A stretch of 64,000 nucleotides of DNA from Toxonevra muliebris (lineage: Eukaryota > Arthropoda > Insecta > Diptera > Pallopteridae). Shown here piece by piece: positions 34,757 through 46,701 of this stretch. The position numbers were made by a program, and so were the translations under genes. Numbering within the stretch: position 1 is the stretch's first letter; each line of letters opens with the position of its first letter. The DNA lies in NCBI GenBank assembly GCA_963691655.1, contig OY829326.1:26306387-26370386 (forward strand), written 5' to 3'. The notes under the pieces are model-generated. The model was not told the origin of the DNA and made no database searches. It was given only the letters and a program-made list of their open reading frames with translations.

Positions 34757-35425
34757 TTAATAAAAATAAGAAACAATGTATTTTTATTGAAGTAAATAAG
34801 TGATTTTATAATAAATAATTTTGATTTTTTCTGTTTAACATTTTTGCTATTTACATAGATAAAAAAAGTGTTGCCTTTCTAAGTTTAATATACAAAGCAA
34901 AATTTTTATAATTCCGTAGTTTGCTATCATTTATCACTACATTTTGTTTATACATTTATTGAAAACTAGATTCCTTATTACTTATCATTTTGTATTTGAA
35001 AAAATATTTAATTTTAATCCAATCTAACTAACCGAATGTAAAACCTATCGAACGCCTGTGTTTGCTACGGCGACTTCTCTGCTTGTACGGCATAGTCGAT
35101 CTCCACACGTTTAACACCAACAAATAATTCTGCCACAAATAAATGTACATACACATTTTGTTTTCGTATGTTTCGTTTGCATGTGTGAGTAAATTGATCG
35201 AAACATAAACAAACAAACTCCGCTCGTATTTTAATTTCTCCCTCTCTTCTTCTCTTCTCTCTTTTTTTTATTGTTTAGAGTAGCACTTTCATGCCGCGCA
35301 GTAGTGCGAGCGAGAGGGGAACTGGACGTTACAGTTATCTTACATCTTACGTTACAGTTATTCTTACATTTTACACATTTGAAATTTTGCCCATACCGTG
35401 AGCTAAATTGTTTACACATAAAAAA

Positions 35426-36845
35426 AAGGAAAATTTAAAAATGATTCTCTATTGAATCTCCTCCTCCTCCTTCTATATTTTTAATAGAGTAAAAATGTAT
35501 GTAAAAATATTTACACAATTTAACCTCAGCGTACTAAATTGTAATTGGCAGTTGTTTGAACTTAAAAAAAAAAAAAAAAGACTACAACACAAAACTGACA
35601 ATAACAACACATTTGCCGGAATTCAAAGCCATCTAAATATAAAGTTCGAAAATTGATTCATACACCAAATACAATGAACCGTCAGTTACAAGACTAATAT
35701 ATCTAGACATTTGACATAATCTAACACAATCTATTTGTGTTAAACCTACACACAAATGTTAAGTTATGAACCTAACTTTACTTAGAGATGAACCCGGATA
35801 AACTGACAAACCATTCCCTTGCAAGTAATATTAAATATGAATATATCTATGAATTAAAATGTCAGTCTTTGTGGTTACGTTTCAATTTTCTTTGGTTTTT
35901 TCCTTTCTCTATGAAAAGGAAATCATTCATCCACAATAAAATGTATTCATATTAACATAAATTTCCGCAGATGAGCGTCTCGTTTGCTACTGCTGCTTTC
36001 TCTGCATAAACATTTTATTAATATTTTTTTCTTTCCTTTACGTTTGTTAAATAAAAAGAGCTTATTCACATATAAATTTGATTGACGATTATATATACAA
36101 GTATGAAGTATTCAATTTAAGATGTTGCAATAGGCGTATATCTACTTTAGCTAACATACTCATTTATATATTCTCATTTATTTTATTTTTGTTGTTGTAT
36201 GAAAGAATTTTTCTGGGAATTTCTCTTTTTTGATTATTTTGTAAGCTTTTGTACTGAAATCCATTAAAATAAATTATAAATAATGAAGAATATTGATACT
36301 TTGAGTATATAGTATGTATTTATGCACACTCGTATATAAATATATATATATATCCACATAAGAAAAAGGACAATGTGTTTTTATAGATACTCATGTCGAA
36401 CTTTCATCTGCACAAAAGCTAAACTTGGTTATTTTTAGCAGATTTTTTCTTAAAAATTTTTTTTTTTTTTATAAACTTGTCTATTTTATGTCAAAATAAA
36501 ATAATGTATGAGTTTTTAAATACTTGAAGGTATAACACAAATTCTAAGAAGTGAACGAAGAAAAAAAAAACAGCAAAGTTTTTTTGTTCTTTTTGTTTTG
36601 CCTCATAAATTATGAATTTTTTGTTTCATTTTCTTGTTTGGTTATTTGATTATGTCTGTATTGAAGAAGATGTGCTTAGCTATTTTCAGTTAAGTGATGA
36701 ATATTTTGCTTTTCATACTTTCTTTTGCTTCTAAGAAATTCTTTTTTAATAATATGAGTTGTTCTTTTCTGGCAGGCAAGCATATGCGCTTTGGCAGGCA
36801 GAGCGTATGAGTAATATGATTTAGATTGCAGTAGAATGGTATGCA
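35426..36845. other. AT-rich non-coding DNA, no gene seen
   Basis: Poly-A at 35563-35579, TATATATATA at 36341-36352, poly-T near 36460. No supported feature. Confidence 0.55.
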
Positions 36846-38105
36846 TATGAGTATAGGTTCAATGGTGCGTATGAGTAATCTTTTTTTAAACTAACATTAT
36901 GGAGAGAGAAATGTATCGAAAGTCTATGAAATGTATATATTTGGAAAGCTCTTGTAAAATACTTTTCGAAAATAGGCAGTTACTTGCGTCGCTAGTGTAA
37001 CGTTTTTAAGCTATGGTGGAGAAAATGTTAGAATACAATAATTGAAATTTGCATCACTCAGAGTGAACATAAATTGAAAACATTACACTAGAGACAAAAT
37101 AAAATTTCATATTTTAAAAAAATTACTTGATGAAATCTGATCAAACTTAGACAATTTCTTAAGAACTGATATGGTCTTTTTTTGTACCAAGAGAGGCCAA
37201 TCCTCCAAATTGTCCGGAGCTAAGGGCAGTGGAGAGATATTGCACTTGTGAAAAGAAACTTAAAGAGCACAAAAAAGGTGTCCCAAAATATCGAAGATTT
37301 TAAAAGGAGATGGGCAAACTGTTCCAAAAACGTGTCTGCAACAACTATCAAATCTCTAATGGAAGGCTTACCAAAAAAGGTCCACGAGTTCATAAATAGT
37401 GGTTAGAACTATAAAAGTTATATTTTTCTGTAATTTGTAAAATATTATCAATTAAATAAAAAAAAAAATCAAAACTCTAAAATCAACCGTTTAAAAATTA
37501 TTAAATTTTATATATGTTAAGATTTTTTCGATCTCACTCCTTATAACCTTATTATTAAGCCTTGAATTACATAAATATTCTTTAGAAAATATTATCAAAA
37601 GAGAAATGTAGCGTAAAAAGTTAAGTATTTTTTTAAAACAATTTTATTACAACTGGTAAAAGAACTTGAGAGCATTACACTAAAGATGAGTAATTCCTCA
37701 TATTTTTTAAAATTTCTTGACGAAATCTAACTAACCTTATACAAATAATAAAGACTGCTAAATTTTTCTAATCCATGAACAAACTTTGAAAGTAAATAAC
37801 TTCTCATTAAGTTTTACGGTATATTGTTTTGAAAAATTTCGAATACAAAGAACATATGGAGAACCCGCTTTATTTTCTCTTTCTGTTTTATTACATTGTT
37901 TGACTACATTGTACATTCTGAGTATAGGTCAATGGTGCGTATGAGTGATATTTTTTAAATACAATAAAAATTGTACTTGATAAGATCATATTACATTTTT
38001 CAATGCTTTATTGCTTTATTAAGTTAACTGTGTTCATGTTAGGTTAGAAAAACCATGACTATGAGTGATATTTGTATATCGTTGGAAAGTTCTTGCCAAA
38101 TTCTT
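36846..38105. repeat. Duplicated AT-rich segments around a Tc1 fragment
   Basis: CAATGGTGCGTATGAGT occurs at about 36860 and 37930. A GTATAT..TTGGAAAG-TCTTG segment occurs at about 36933 and 38073. An ATTACACTA-AGA segment followed by TCATATTTT and GAAATCT occurs at about 37082 and 37674. Order in the second copy is permuted relative to the first, as expected if a tandem array lost parts. Confidence 0.6.
37175..37541 (+). mobile_element. 3' fragment of the DD37E element (same family as 15035-16347)
   Basis: Nearly identical to about 15975-16347, from TTTTGTACC-AGAGAGGCCA through CCCAAAATATCGAAGATTTT to the terminal ATCTCACTCCT, followed by TA. The protein tail reads VPREANPPNCPELRAVERYC, with the catalytic Glu present (the residues PPNCPE match the family better than copy 1's PSNYPE). 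The 5' three quarters are missing. Confidence 0.9.
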
Positions 38106-38306
38106 CTTTTTGGAAACAAATAGCTATAACGCTGGTATATTATAATGTGAAAAACATTACAATAATTGAACGGCATTTTGAAAACATAAACGTTTCCAAT
38201 ACACAACCAATACTAAACTCATTTTTATTGTTAAGGTACTTACTAACATAACCATATTTAAGCTGTCTGTCCTAATACAATCATATTTAAGCTTTAAAAT
38301 TAAATA

Positions 38307-39515
38307 TTGGGAGTATGAATGTATAAACTCGTATTTTTTTCGTAATTTGGACATTTATTGTGAAAAAGTGATTATAAATTTATTCTTTAAAGTATTGTCC
38401 ATTGTTAGCCACAACCTTTTCCCATCTTTCTGGTAGCATGCGGATTCCACGTCGAAAGAACTCCTCATCTTTTGAGGCTATCCACGAATCGACCCATTTT
38501 TTGAGTTCTTCGAAAGAACGGAAGTGATGTTCAGTCAGGCCATGTTTCATCGATAGGAACAAGGAGCAATGTTTGGAGAATACGGTGGGTTCCAAGTATG
38601 TTTTTACTTGCCTTGCAACATGCGGCCGAGCATTGTCGTGCTGAAGAATAACTTCGTCGTGTCTATTCTCATATTCTGGCCTCTTATCCTTTAATGCTCG
38701 GCTCAAACGCATCAATTGTAGTCGGTAGCGGTCGCCAGTGATCGTTTCATTCGATTTCAACAGCTCATAACACACGGCAACTTTCATATCCCACCAAATA
38801 CACAGCATGAGCTTGGATCCATGGATGTTCGGCTTTGCCGTCGATGTTGATGCATGTCCGGGCGGTCCCCATGATTTTTTACGCTTTGGGTTATCGTAAT
38901 GTATCCACTTTTTATCGCCAGTCACAATACGATGCAGAAAACCCTTTCTTTTCTGTCGTTCAATCAGCAGTTCACATGTGAAAAATCGTCGTTCGACTCG
39001 GCTTCAATTCGTACGGCACCCAATTTCCTTGCATTTGAATAATTCCCAATGCTTTTAATCGTTTAGAAATGGTTGATTGATCAACTCCTAAAGATTCTGC
39101 AAGTTCTTGTTGCGTTTCACATGAATCTTCTTCGAGTAATGCCTTCAATTCTTCATCTTCGAACTTTTTCGGGCCACCGAACGTTCCCTGTCTTCAACGT
39201 CAAAATCACCACTTTTGAAACGGGCATACCACACCTGACACATTCTAACGTCTACGATGTGCTTCAGTTGCATTTTTCTTTAAATGGAAGAAGCAAATTA
39301 AAACTTCCCGCAAATGTTATTTTGTTGGCACGAAATTCGACATTTTCAGCTGTAGTAAACCACTTTTGTAAAATTATGAGAATTATTTGACAGATCAATT
39401 CTTATAGTATTTTTGGCGCTCTTTGAGATAGAATAGCTGTCAATGTCAAAAAAATGGCGCGTATGATAGATATGAAGTTAGTCACAATTACGAGTTTATA
39501 CATTCATACTCCTAA
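38307..39515 (-). mobile_element. mariner element, copy 1
   Basis: Terminal inverted repeat TTGGGAGTATGAATGTATAA continuing ACTCGTA (27 bp) at the left; the right end is the inverse of TTAGGAGTATGAATGTATAA. TA on both sides (38305-38306, 39516-39517). 1209 bp, shorter than a typical 1.3-kb mariner. A second copy lies in the opposite orientation at 50572-51627. Confidence 0.92.
38380..39343 (-). pseudogene. mauritiana-type mariner transposase, inactivated
   Basis: The protein starts MSNFVPTK and contains TGDKKWIHYDNPKRKKSWG (first Asp), IHGSKLMLCIWWD, and ILQHDNARPHVARQVKTYLE (second Asp). It ends near MLPERWEKVVANNGQYF. After TYLE about ten codons are missing and the frame shifts; the other frame reads PPYSPNIAPCSYR then a stop, so the third catalytic Asp (family motif S-P-D-x-A-P-S-D-Y) is lost. 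The overall match is to the mauritiana (Mos1-like) subfamily. It could not cut DNA. Confidence 0.88.
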
Positions 39516-39517
39516 TA

Positions 39518-41914
39518 ATTTTCTTTCACATGATTTTATGCAATTTCATTAAAAACAAAAAAATTTCTGATTTCTATCAGTTTTTATGAGGAGCACTGCC
39601 TTTCCTTATTTTATTTACCAACCTATAGCACTTTTATGTTTTTATTTGGTTTCGTTTCTTTTGTTGTCATTTATTGCTTTATAATATTATTAAGTTGAGT
39701 TTTTAACTGCTTACTGCTGCAAAAATTCTCCAAAAATTCAATTTGTTTATATGCTCATGTCATGAGGAAAAGCTGCCAAAAAAAAAAAAAAAAAAATAGC
39801 AAACTCGAATAAAAAATAAAAAAGTTAACTTCCACTACAACTAGCTTAACAATAACAACTAGTACTAGATACCAACCAACCAGCAAAATCACTGTATACT
39901 AATACTGCAACTATGCACTTCACTCATGCTCCTATAGTCATATGAATATGACAGTATAGTTTTTACCAATTTTTATTTATTTTTTTTGGAAAATACATAA
40001 ATTGGTTTTGCCACTTCCGGCTGTGTAATTTTTAGTTTGGCAATTCGCCGATCGCATATGTTTTCTTCCTCGATTTTAACTTTGCCCTTCTTCCCCTCTC
40101 AATCTTTTTATTTATTTTTTTTTTTTTTTTTTTTACAAAAAATTTGTATGCATCACAACAATTTCTCTATTTTTTTTACAAAACAAATACAAAACGAAGA
40201 ATTTCATACAAATAGTTTTGTTGTTATTGTTGTTGTTTGCATTTGAAAGTTTATAGTGGATATTGTTATGTTGCCAACAACTGCAAACTGCCAACCTCAA
40301 CTATTACTTTTACTAGGATATACACAATCCTATTTACTAAAAATTGTTTTTTTTTTTTTTTTTTTACCCGCACGTGCTGCATGCATGCATACAAACATAG
40401 ATTCTTTTGCACTTATTTTTGTATGAAAATGACAGCTTTTGTTGCACGACATTTAAATTATAAATTGGAATTTTATATTTCATGTCATAATACATACGTG
40501 CACTATGTATGTTAGTATGTATTTATGTAGAGGTGTATTTTACAAAAGTTTCATGACATTACTAATTTTTTCAATTGTAACATTAAACAATTTTACATAG
40601 CGTTTCGTTATAAGTGCATAGCAATTTAATATTACACATTTACATATATTCATGTATGGCAGAAGCGCTCTAATAGATTTTGTTTTGCTTTTTATTGATC
40701 GGAAGTCAATGAACGTATATGTTCTCTAGTATATATATGTTACAATGCCAGTTAGTAATTATGAATTGATTATTACTACAATTTAATATCTCTCTGCATG
40801 CAGGGAAATAATTTTATAAATTTAGTGTAACATTAATAATAGTGATTTCATTGCATTACTTGCTTATAAAAGCTTTTTTTTTTTTTGTTTTGCTTTGTTT
40901 TTTGTGGATAGCAAATCAGCAAACTTAATAATTCATATTTTGTAATCACTATTAAAGGATAGAAAATACTTTGGTATAACTGGGCATAGGCCAGAAATTG
41001 ATTACTATACCGTCCCTACATTCTCCTACTTAAATTTCGAGCATTTAAAGCTTCCATACATTACTGCGCTAAAAAGAAAATATCGGCTCATGGAAGTTTT
41101 TGAACCACACGCAGAACAGCTGACATTTAATATTGTTTTTTTTTCCTTTTACTTCTTTTGGGAGCTTAGGGCTTCTACTAAGCATCGTGCCTAGTTTTAG
41201 TTTCGTTAATAGATTTTCTAACTTTGGTCCGCTCATTGAGTCTCTTCTGATGTTAACTGCAAATTTAATTGGATTATCTTTACACCCTCATGTAAAGAAG
41301 ATATCCATACATCATAAAAATGCGCTCTCATTCAAACAGTTCTCTTGACAGTGTCTATAAGTAATTCCATAAATAATTTTGATCAGCCAATAATTTTTAA
41401 TCGCATCTTTTGCTGTATTGGCAAATTTAAACTTTTATTACTTTATTAATTTATTGATTTCATTTTACATTTATTTTATTGATTTTATTTTGCATTTAAA
41501 AAATTAAAAGAAATATATTCTTTGTGCAATAAATTCACATTTTCTAGTTCTATACATACACATAAAAAATCAAAAAAATTCCAATGGTTTTTTTTTTTTT
41601 CCACTGCAATATGGGCAAAATTCTCACATTTTGTGGCCAAAACCTCATAACACACTATAGGGAAATTTTACGTAGATTCCAAAAATGTTATTTATTTTTG
41701 TTTTTATTTATTTTTCATGTCGACTATGTTTGCTTATTTACTTATTTATTTAAAAAGAAAACGTTAGTGCATTAAGAATATGTTCTTTCTTAGTACAACA
41801 ATAAGTATAATAATTTTGGTATTTGGGCATTAGAACTTAAAAACAAATTTAAATTAAAAAAAAGAAAAGAAAGAAGTTGCAATGTAAGATGCAAGAGAAA
41901 AGAAAAAGAAAAAA
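39518..41914. other. AT-rich non-coding DNA, no gene seen
   Basis: Long poly-A/T runs (39779-39797, 40117-40134, 40346-40365), GTTGTTATTGTTGTTG at 40219-40235. Chance frames only. Confidence 0.55.
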
Positions 41915-44256
41915 CTAGTGAGAGTTTGCACAAAAGTAATCATATCTGGTCGCATAATTAAAAGCGATCTCCAACTTATGAAGCGATAGAGAGTCAAGTT
42001 TGCAATAAACGAGCTCAGAGTAAGTAATAAGAGGGATAATTAATTGTTTTACAAGTAACTTCTTTGTTGCCATGGGAGTGAAATTTGCAATAATGCGTAG
42101 ATTTTGAAGTACATAATAAACTCTACTCATTATTTTGTGGCTTATTAATGTGGCTAGAACAAGTTAGCGTGGAGTTAATTACAATATCTAAGTTTTGAAT
42201 TTTCTCAATAAGCTCAAGCTGCACACCATCTACGAAGAGTGGTGGAATGTCAAATATAATTTTGTTCTTGTTTGCAGGGAGGACATAAGATTTACTGGCA
42301 TTAAGACAAAGATCATTCTTTTGAGTCCATTCAAAGATTGCGTAAAGATCTTCATTAACCCTGCAGCATAAATCGTCAACGAGGCCAATGCGACGTGATA
42401 GATATAATTGAATATCATCAGTATACGCATGCATTGTCACATAGTTACAAAAGGAAAAAATGTCGTTCAAAAAGATGGAAAAAAGAAGAAGACAAAGAAC
42501 AGATCCTTGCGGAATACCTGAACGGATAGACTTTACGTCTGGTAGAGTGTCGCTAGCCTTTACATATTGCACTCGCCCTAATAAATAACTTTCTAATAGT
42601 CTTGAAGCATTGTCAGAGAAACCAAAAAAGTGTTTGAGCTTATTAATTAGCAAGCAATGATTCACACTATCAAATTCCTTAGAGAAGTCTAAAAGACAAA
42701 GTAATGTCATTAAGTTGTCATCATAGGATACACGAATGTCGTCCATAATCTTTACCATAGCCGTAGAGCAGCTGTGCCCTGGTCTAAAGCCAGATTGCAG
42801 AGGATTCAGTAGCTTTTTGTTATTAATGTGGTTTGAAATTTGAATTGCTGTTAAGTTTTCAAATACCTTGGATAAAGCTGGCAAAATACTTATAGGACGA
42901 AAATCTTGTAAGTTTGACGGGTTTGATTTTTTGGGCAGTAGAATCACAATGCTGCACTTCCACATTTTTCGAAAACACGAGCACGTAAAGCAGCGATTCA
43001 TTATGTGTGTAAGGGGAGCGATGACGTTAGGTAAAATAATTTGCAAGAATTTGGGGGAAATACCAACAACACCTACTGCATTGGACTTAATGGCCATGAC
43101 ACAATTAAACACGTCGTGCTCATTAACAGCAGAAAATTGGAAGGATTGCTCTACAGAACTTTTAGAAGTAAAACCCACACTGTTACTGGATATCGACGAT
43201 AAGAAAAAATCATTAAGCTGATTAGCATCTAGGCGGCATTTAGACTCTTCATGTTTGTAGACGCCAAACGTGCTAAGATTCCTCCATAACTTTTTAGTAG
43301 ATAGAGTTGAACTTAGTTTAGAACTACAAAAATTGCTTTTGGCCTGATGAATTATAAAATTAGCTCGATTTCGTGCAGCAGTGTAAGCGGACCAGTTATC
43401 AGGATTTTGACGCCTTTTCCACCTAGATTGTAACTTGTTCCGAGCCTTAATCACATTTTTTACTTGTAGAGAATACCAAGGACATGCACTATTTTCAATT
43501 TTGACAGTCCGAAGCGGAACATGCTTCTTAAAAATATACTCAACATTATCATCAAAAAAATTCAAGCTTTTCATCTGTTGTTAACAAATAATGGCAGTCA
43601 TTCCACAAAATACACTCCAAATCATACGGAAGTAAGCTCATATTGATCGCCTTAAAATCATAATAGCTAAACGTTTTTGGCTCGGCGTTATGAGAAAAAT
43701 TGACGTCAAGAGTACAAAATATTAAATCATGGTCAGAAATAAACGAAATTTGGTCAAAAAATAGAACAGAATTAATGTCAGAGACAATAAAAACATCTAA
43801 CAGGCTAGGACTTGCATTATTAGCAAAGCGCGCGGGCGTGTCAGTGTTAACCACGGTCAGCCCACACATTGCTATATCGTCAAGAAGTTTTTGAGACACA
43901 TTGTCATTTGACAATAAATTGACATTGAAATCGCCACATACAACAAAAAAATCATAGTCAGTTAAACACTGAGATATCTCAGAAAAAAAATTTTCAAAAC
44001 TATAACACCTATTGGGGTTGTAAACACATGATAGAAATAACTTAGAGCTATTATCACAGATTTCAATGTTAATATATTCTATATCACAGTTGGTAGATTG
44101 ACTTAGTAGCCTCGCATTATGATATTTTTTAAAATAAATTGCAACGCCCCCACCCTTCCCTACACTTCTAACATTCCGAATCAGTTTAAATTCATTAAGA
44201 CTATATACAGGGTGACAATCGTAAAGTGACGCACACATTTCAGCAGTTATTTTCAA
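41915..44256 (-). pseudogene. LINE ORF2 (AP endonuclease - reverse transcriptase), inactivated
   Basis: Endonuclease: GGGVAIYFKKYHN, VCGDFNVNLLS (GDFN) and SFISDHDLIF (SDH) are intact. Reverse transcriptase: FRPISILPALSKVFENL, QSGFRPGHSCSTAM, LLDFSKEFDSVNH (first catalytic Asp), RSGIPQGSVLCLLLF and AYTDDIQLYL, where the family usually has YADD. The C-terminal region continues in another frame as NFTPMATKKLLVKQLIIPL. One frameshift near 43560 separates endonuclease from RT and a second near 42130 separates RT from the tail. The protein would nick genomic DNA and copy the RNA in place. A to T in YADD, plus both frameshifts, argue it is dead. Confidence 0.9.
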
Positions 44257-45480
44257 AAGGACGTACTTCCATTAAGTACAATTAAGTTTTAGCATTGCTG
44301 AATAAATAAGCATTCATTTGAACCCCACCTCATTCAATATAAGCTCCTTTAGCCTGCACACATGCCTTCAATCGATCCGGAAATCGTAGGACTGTTCGCC
44401 GCAGGACTTCCTGATCAATTTCAGTCCAGGCTTTCTCTAATGAATTTTTCAGCGACTCCAGACTGTGGTGTTGAGATGCACAAGCCTTACTCTCTAAAAT
44501 ACTCCAAACAGAGTAGTCCATTGGATTCAAGTCTGGGGAGTATGGTGGCCATTCTTGAGATGTTATGAATCCAGAAAAATTGTCTTTTATCCATGTTTGC
44601 GTTAATTTTGCCATGTGAGAAGGTGCAGAATCTTGCTGGAAAGTCCAGTTTTCATTTCCAAATGTATCTTGGACCCGGGGAAGAACATGTTCATTTAAAA
44701 TGCTCCGATAAACAACCTGGTCAATTTTAACACCCTCTTCAACGAATATTAGAGGGGCTCTGACATTAGCGGAAACTCCAGCCCATACCATAACGGAAGC
44801 TGGCTTTTGAACTCGGCCAACAATCCTATTTTGTTGCGATGATGATGTTAGCCACATTTGGTCATTTTGCGCATTGAAATGTTGTTCAACCATGAAAATT
44901 TTTTCATCTGTAAACAAGATATTTTCAACATTTTTTAACACGGAGGAGCGTAGCAACGCCTTGCATCTTTGCAGTCGCAAATCTTTCTTTTTTGTGTCAG
45001 ATCTTGAGCTTTTCGGAGCTTGTACGGCTTAAGATTAAGCTTTGATTTTGCAATGATTCGCACTATTTCACGGTTTACTCCCACTTCCTTAGCGATTTTT
45101 CTCATTGAGCGCCTTGGATTTCGCTTGATTCGTTTACGAATTTTTTTCTGTGAAACCAGTAGCGGCAACTGTTGAAAATTTTCCCCGGTCTCTATCTCCA
45201 AAACCCCCAGTTTCATTATATCGAATAATAGCTCGGTCTACCGTACGACTTGACAAATTTAAAGCCTTTGCAATTTGACGGCTACTATAATTTGCCAAAT
45301 GAAATTTCATAATTTCACGACGAATATTTTCCTTGTCCATTTTTATGGATAACAAAAATTCAAATGAAATTAAAAGCAAAGCCAATGATGAATGAATTTG
45401 CTTTTTAAATTAAAGTAACGGTAAATGGCAAAGCTTGCTGCAGAGTATTAAACTTGCGTCACTTTACAATTGTCACCCTG
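44208..45480 (-). mobile_element. DD37D (maT-like) Tc1/mariner element nested in the LINE
   Basis: Termini CAGGGTGACAATCGTAAAGT and the inverse of CAGGGTGACAATTGTAAAGT, continuing GACGCA; TA flanks at 44206-44207 and 45481-45482. 1273 bp. It inserted between the codons for CVS.. and VYSLNEF of the LINE endonuclease. Confidence 0.93.
44330..45340 (-). pseudogene. DD37D transposase, frameshifted
   Basis: Starts MDKENIRREIMKFHLANYSS with a helix-turn-helix (RQIAKALNLSSRTVDRAI), then in a second frame KIRKRIKRNPRRSMRKIAKE and KLNLKPYKLRKAQDL. A third frame carries ENILFTDEKIFMVEQHF (first Asp), VMVWAGVSANVRAP, NWTFQQDSAPSHMAKLTQTW (second Asp) and YSPDLNPMDYSVWSI (third Asp), ending KACVQAKGAYIE. 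I count 37 residues between second and third Asp, the spacing of the DD37D/maT group. Two frameshifts (near 45150 and 44960) disable it, but the catalytic domain itself is one uninterrupted frame of 216 codons. Confidence 0.9.
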
Positions 45481-45560
45481 TATAGCATCTGTAACATCAC
45501 GAACGAGAAACGCATATAATATCAACTGTGGAATCTTTAAATATATACTATAGGTCTACT

Positions 45561-46449
45561 GAGATATTGAAAAAATAGCGCAATAGGGAGAATTAAGTAA
45601 AGTATATCGGCACCTCTAAGAATCCTTAAAAAAAAATAGCGAACTCTGCAAAGTATTAAGATATTCATTTTATTTTGATTCCTAATACTGCTGCTTTGCG
45701 AAATTACTATCCAAAAAGAATGGCACGGCCTCATTAAGAGAAAGCGATGTCGGTAATTTATCTTTCGTGAACAGTACTTTTCTAATTCTAGCGTTTTTTG
45801 GTAGGCCTACCCAAAGTTAACTGAAAAAAAGTGATGAACGTAAGTAAGGAGTAAGGCCATTGCAAAAAACGGAATTTATTGCTAACACGATCCAAATATT
45901 TAGCATTTTCTCAGAAATTTAGTTTTCTTAACATTTGTAGTAGCATGCGTTCTTTTTTTTTTATTTTTTTATGCACGAATATAGGAAAGTATTAACCTTT
46001 TTCTTTCAGGCACACTTATTTATTTGTTTTTAAAAAATTTATTTCAATTAAAATCTTAATTTCATATGCGTAATGATGTTTTAAAAACAAAACAGGTACT
46101 TGTCCGTTGGGTTTGGGTTGTCTACTTTACAAAAAGGTTAAAGGCATTGCTCTTTAGGTTTTGCCCAGAAAAAGTTATCAATTTCCCCATAGTGCACTGG
46201 CATTAAAGTGTAAAAAAAAAAAAATTAACAACAGCAGTAATAACAACAAAAACTATAGTTTGAAGAGCAAATCGTAAAACTTCCTGCCGACATTGAGTAT
46301 TTCCGTAGCGAAACATTGCGAGATTTGCGAGCGAGTAAAAAATTTAAACGTTAACGCTAATGAAAACTGTTGAAGTTTAGAATGAACACGCACACATTTA
46401 TACAAAATTTAGTGTAATACCACGAACACTCTTTCATTCATTTGTTCAT
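45561..46449. other. AT-rich non-coding DNA, no gene seen
   Basis: Poly-T near 45955-45970; poly-A at 46211-46225. The LINE 5' part is not recognisable beyond about 45560. Confidence 0.5.
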
Positions 46450-46671
46450 TCATTCACTTATTGGATAAATAATATTGACAAAATTGGTACTTTTGCCAAT
46501 TTCCTCTGCATTCAATTGCCGACAGTCAACAGTAAGGGTGCCTGGCATAGCCATATTCAACAGCCCGTACACAATGTCATGGTGGTAGAATGGGTACAGA
46601 TCCCAGTTGAACTTTGGATGATCGTAGGAGTAATCATTGAGCGCTCCAAAGCGAGCAATCGAGGAGGACAA
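46450..46671 (-). pseudogene. Coding-like tract of unknown identity beside a hAT insertion
   Basis: On the minus strand it reads FGALNDYSYDHPKFNWDLY, PFYHHDIVYGLLNMAMPG, TLTVDCRQLNAEEIG and ends ISE then TGA. It has no ATG; the frame runs upstream to the hAT at 46702. Base composition (near 45% GC), varied codons and aromatic-rich content are unlike the chance frames nearby. Joining the flanks of the hAT puts a stop three codons upstream in frame, so it is not simply one exon split by the hAT; a splice junction or an older break is possible. I do not recognise the protein. Confidence 0.3.
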
Positions 46672-46701
46672 AGGACAAAGGAGGACACGATTACGAGCAT
46701 G

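Larger units (their letters stand above)
32262..35425. mobile_element. Repeat family X, copy B, carrying three nested transposons
   Basis: Collinear with copy A (11169-12411) after removing 32341-32651, 32925-34227 and 34510-34756. The copies differ by scattered substitutions and small indels, for example about 40 extra bases near 34785-34825. Copy B lacks the outer ~110-bp inverted repeats and the palindrome that flank copy A, which helps set the ends of X. The right end is near TTTACACATAAAAAAAAGG. Confidence 0.8.
41915..45560 (-). mobile_element. Jockey-like LINE, truncated, interrupted by a DD37D element
   Basis: A non-LTR element on the minus strand with endonuclease and reverse transcriptase in one ORF2. 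The endonuclease N-terminal part lies right of the nested transposon (FKDSTVDIICVS at about 45500-45540), and VYSLNEFKLIRNVRSVGKGG continues left of it. The 3' limit is near 41925, inside the C-terminal region, so the 3' end and tail are missing or unrecognisable. Clade assignment (Jockey/CR1-like) is by resemblance. Confidence 0.85.
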
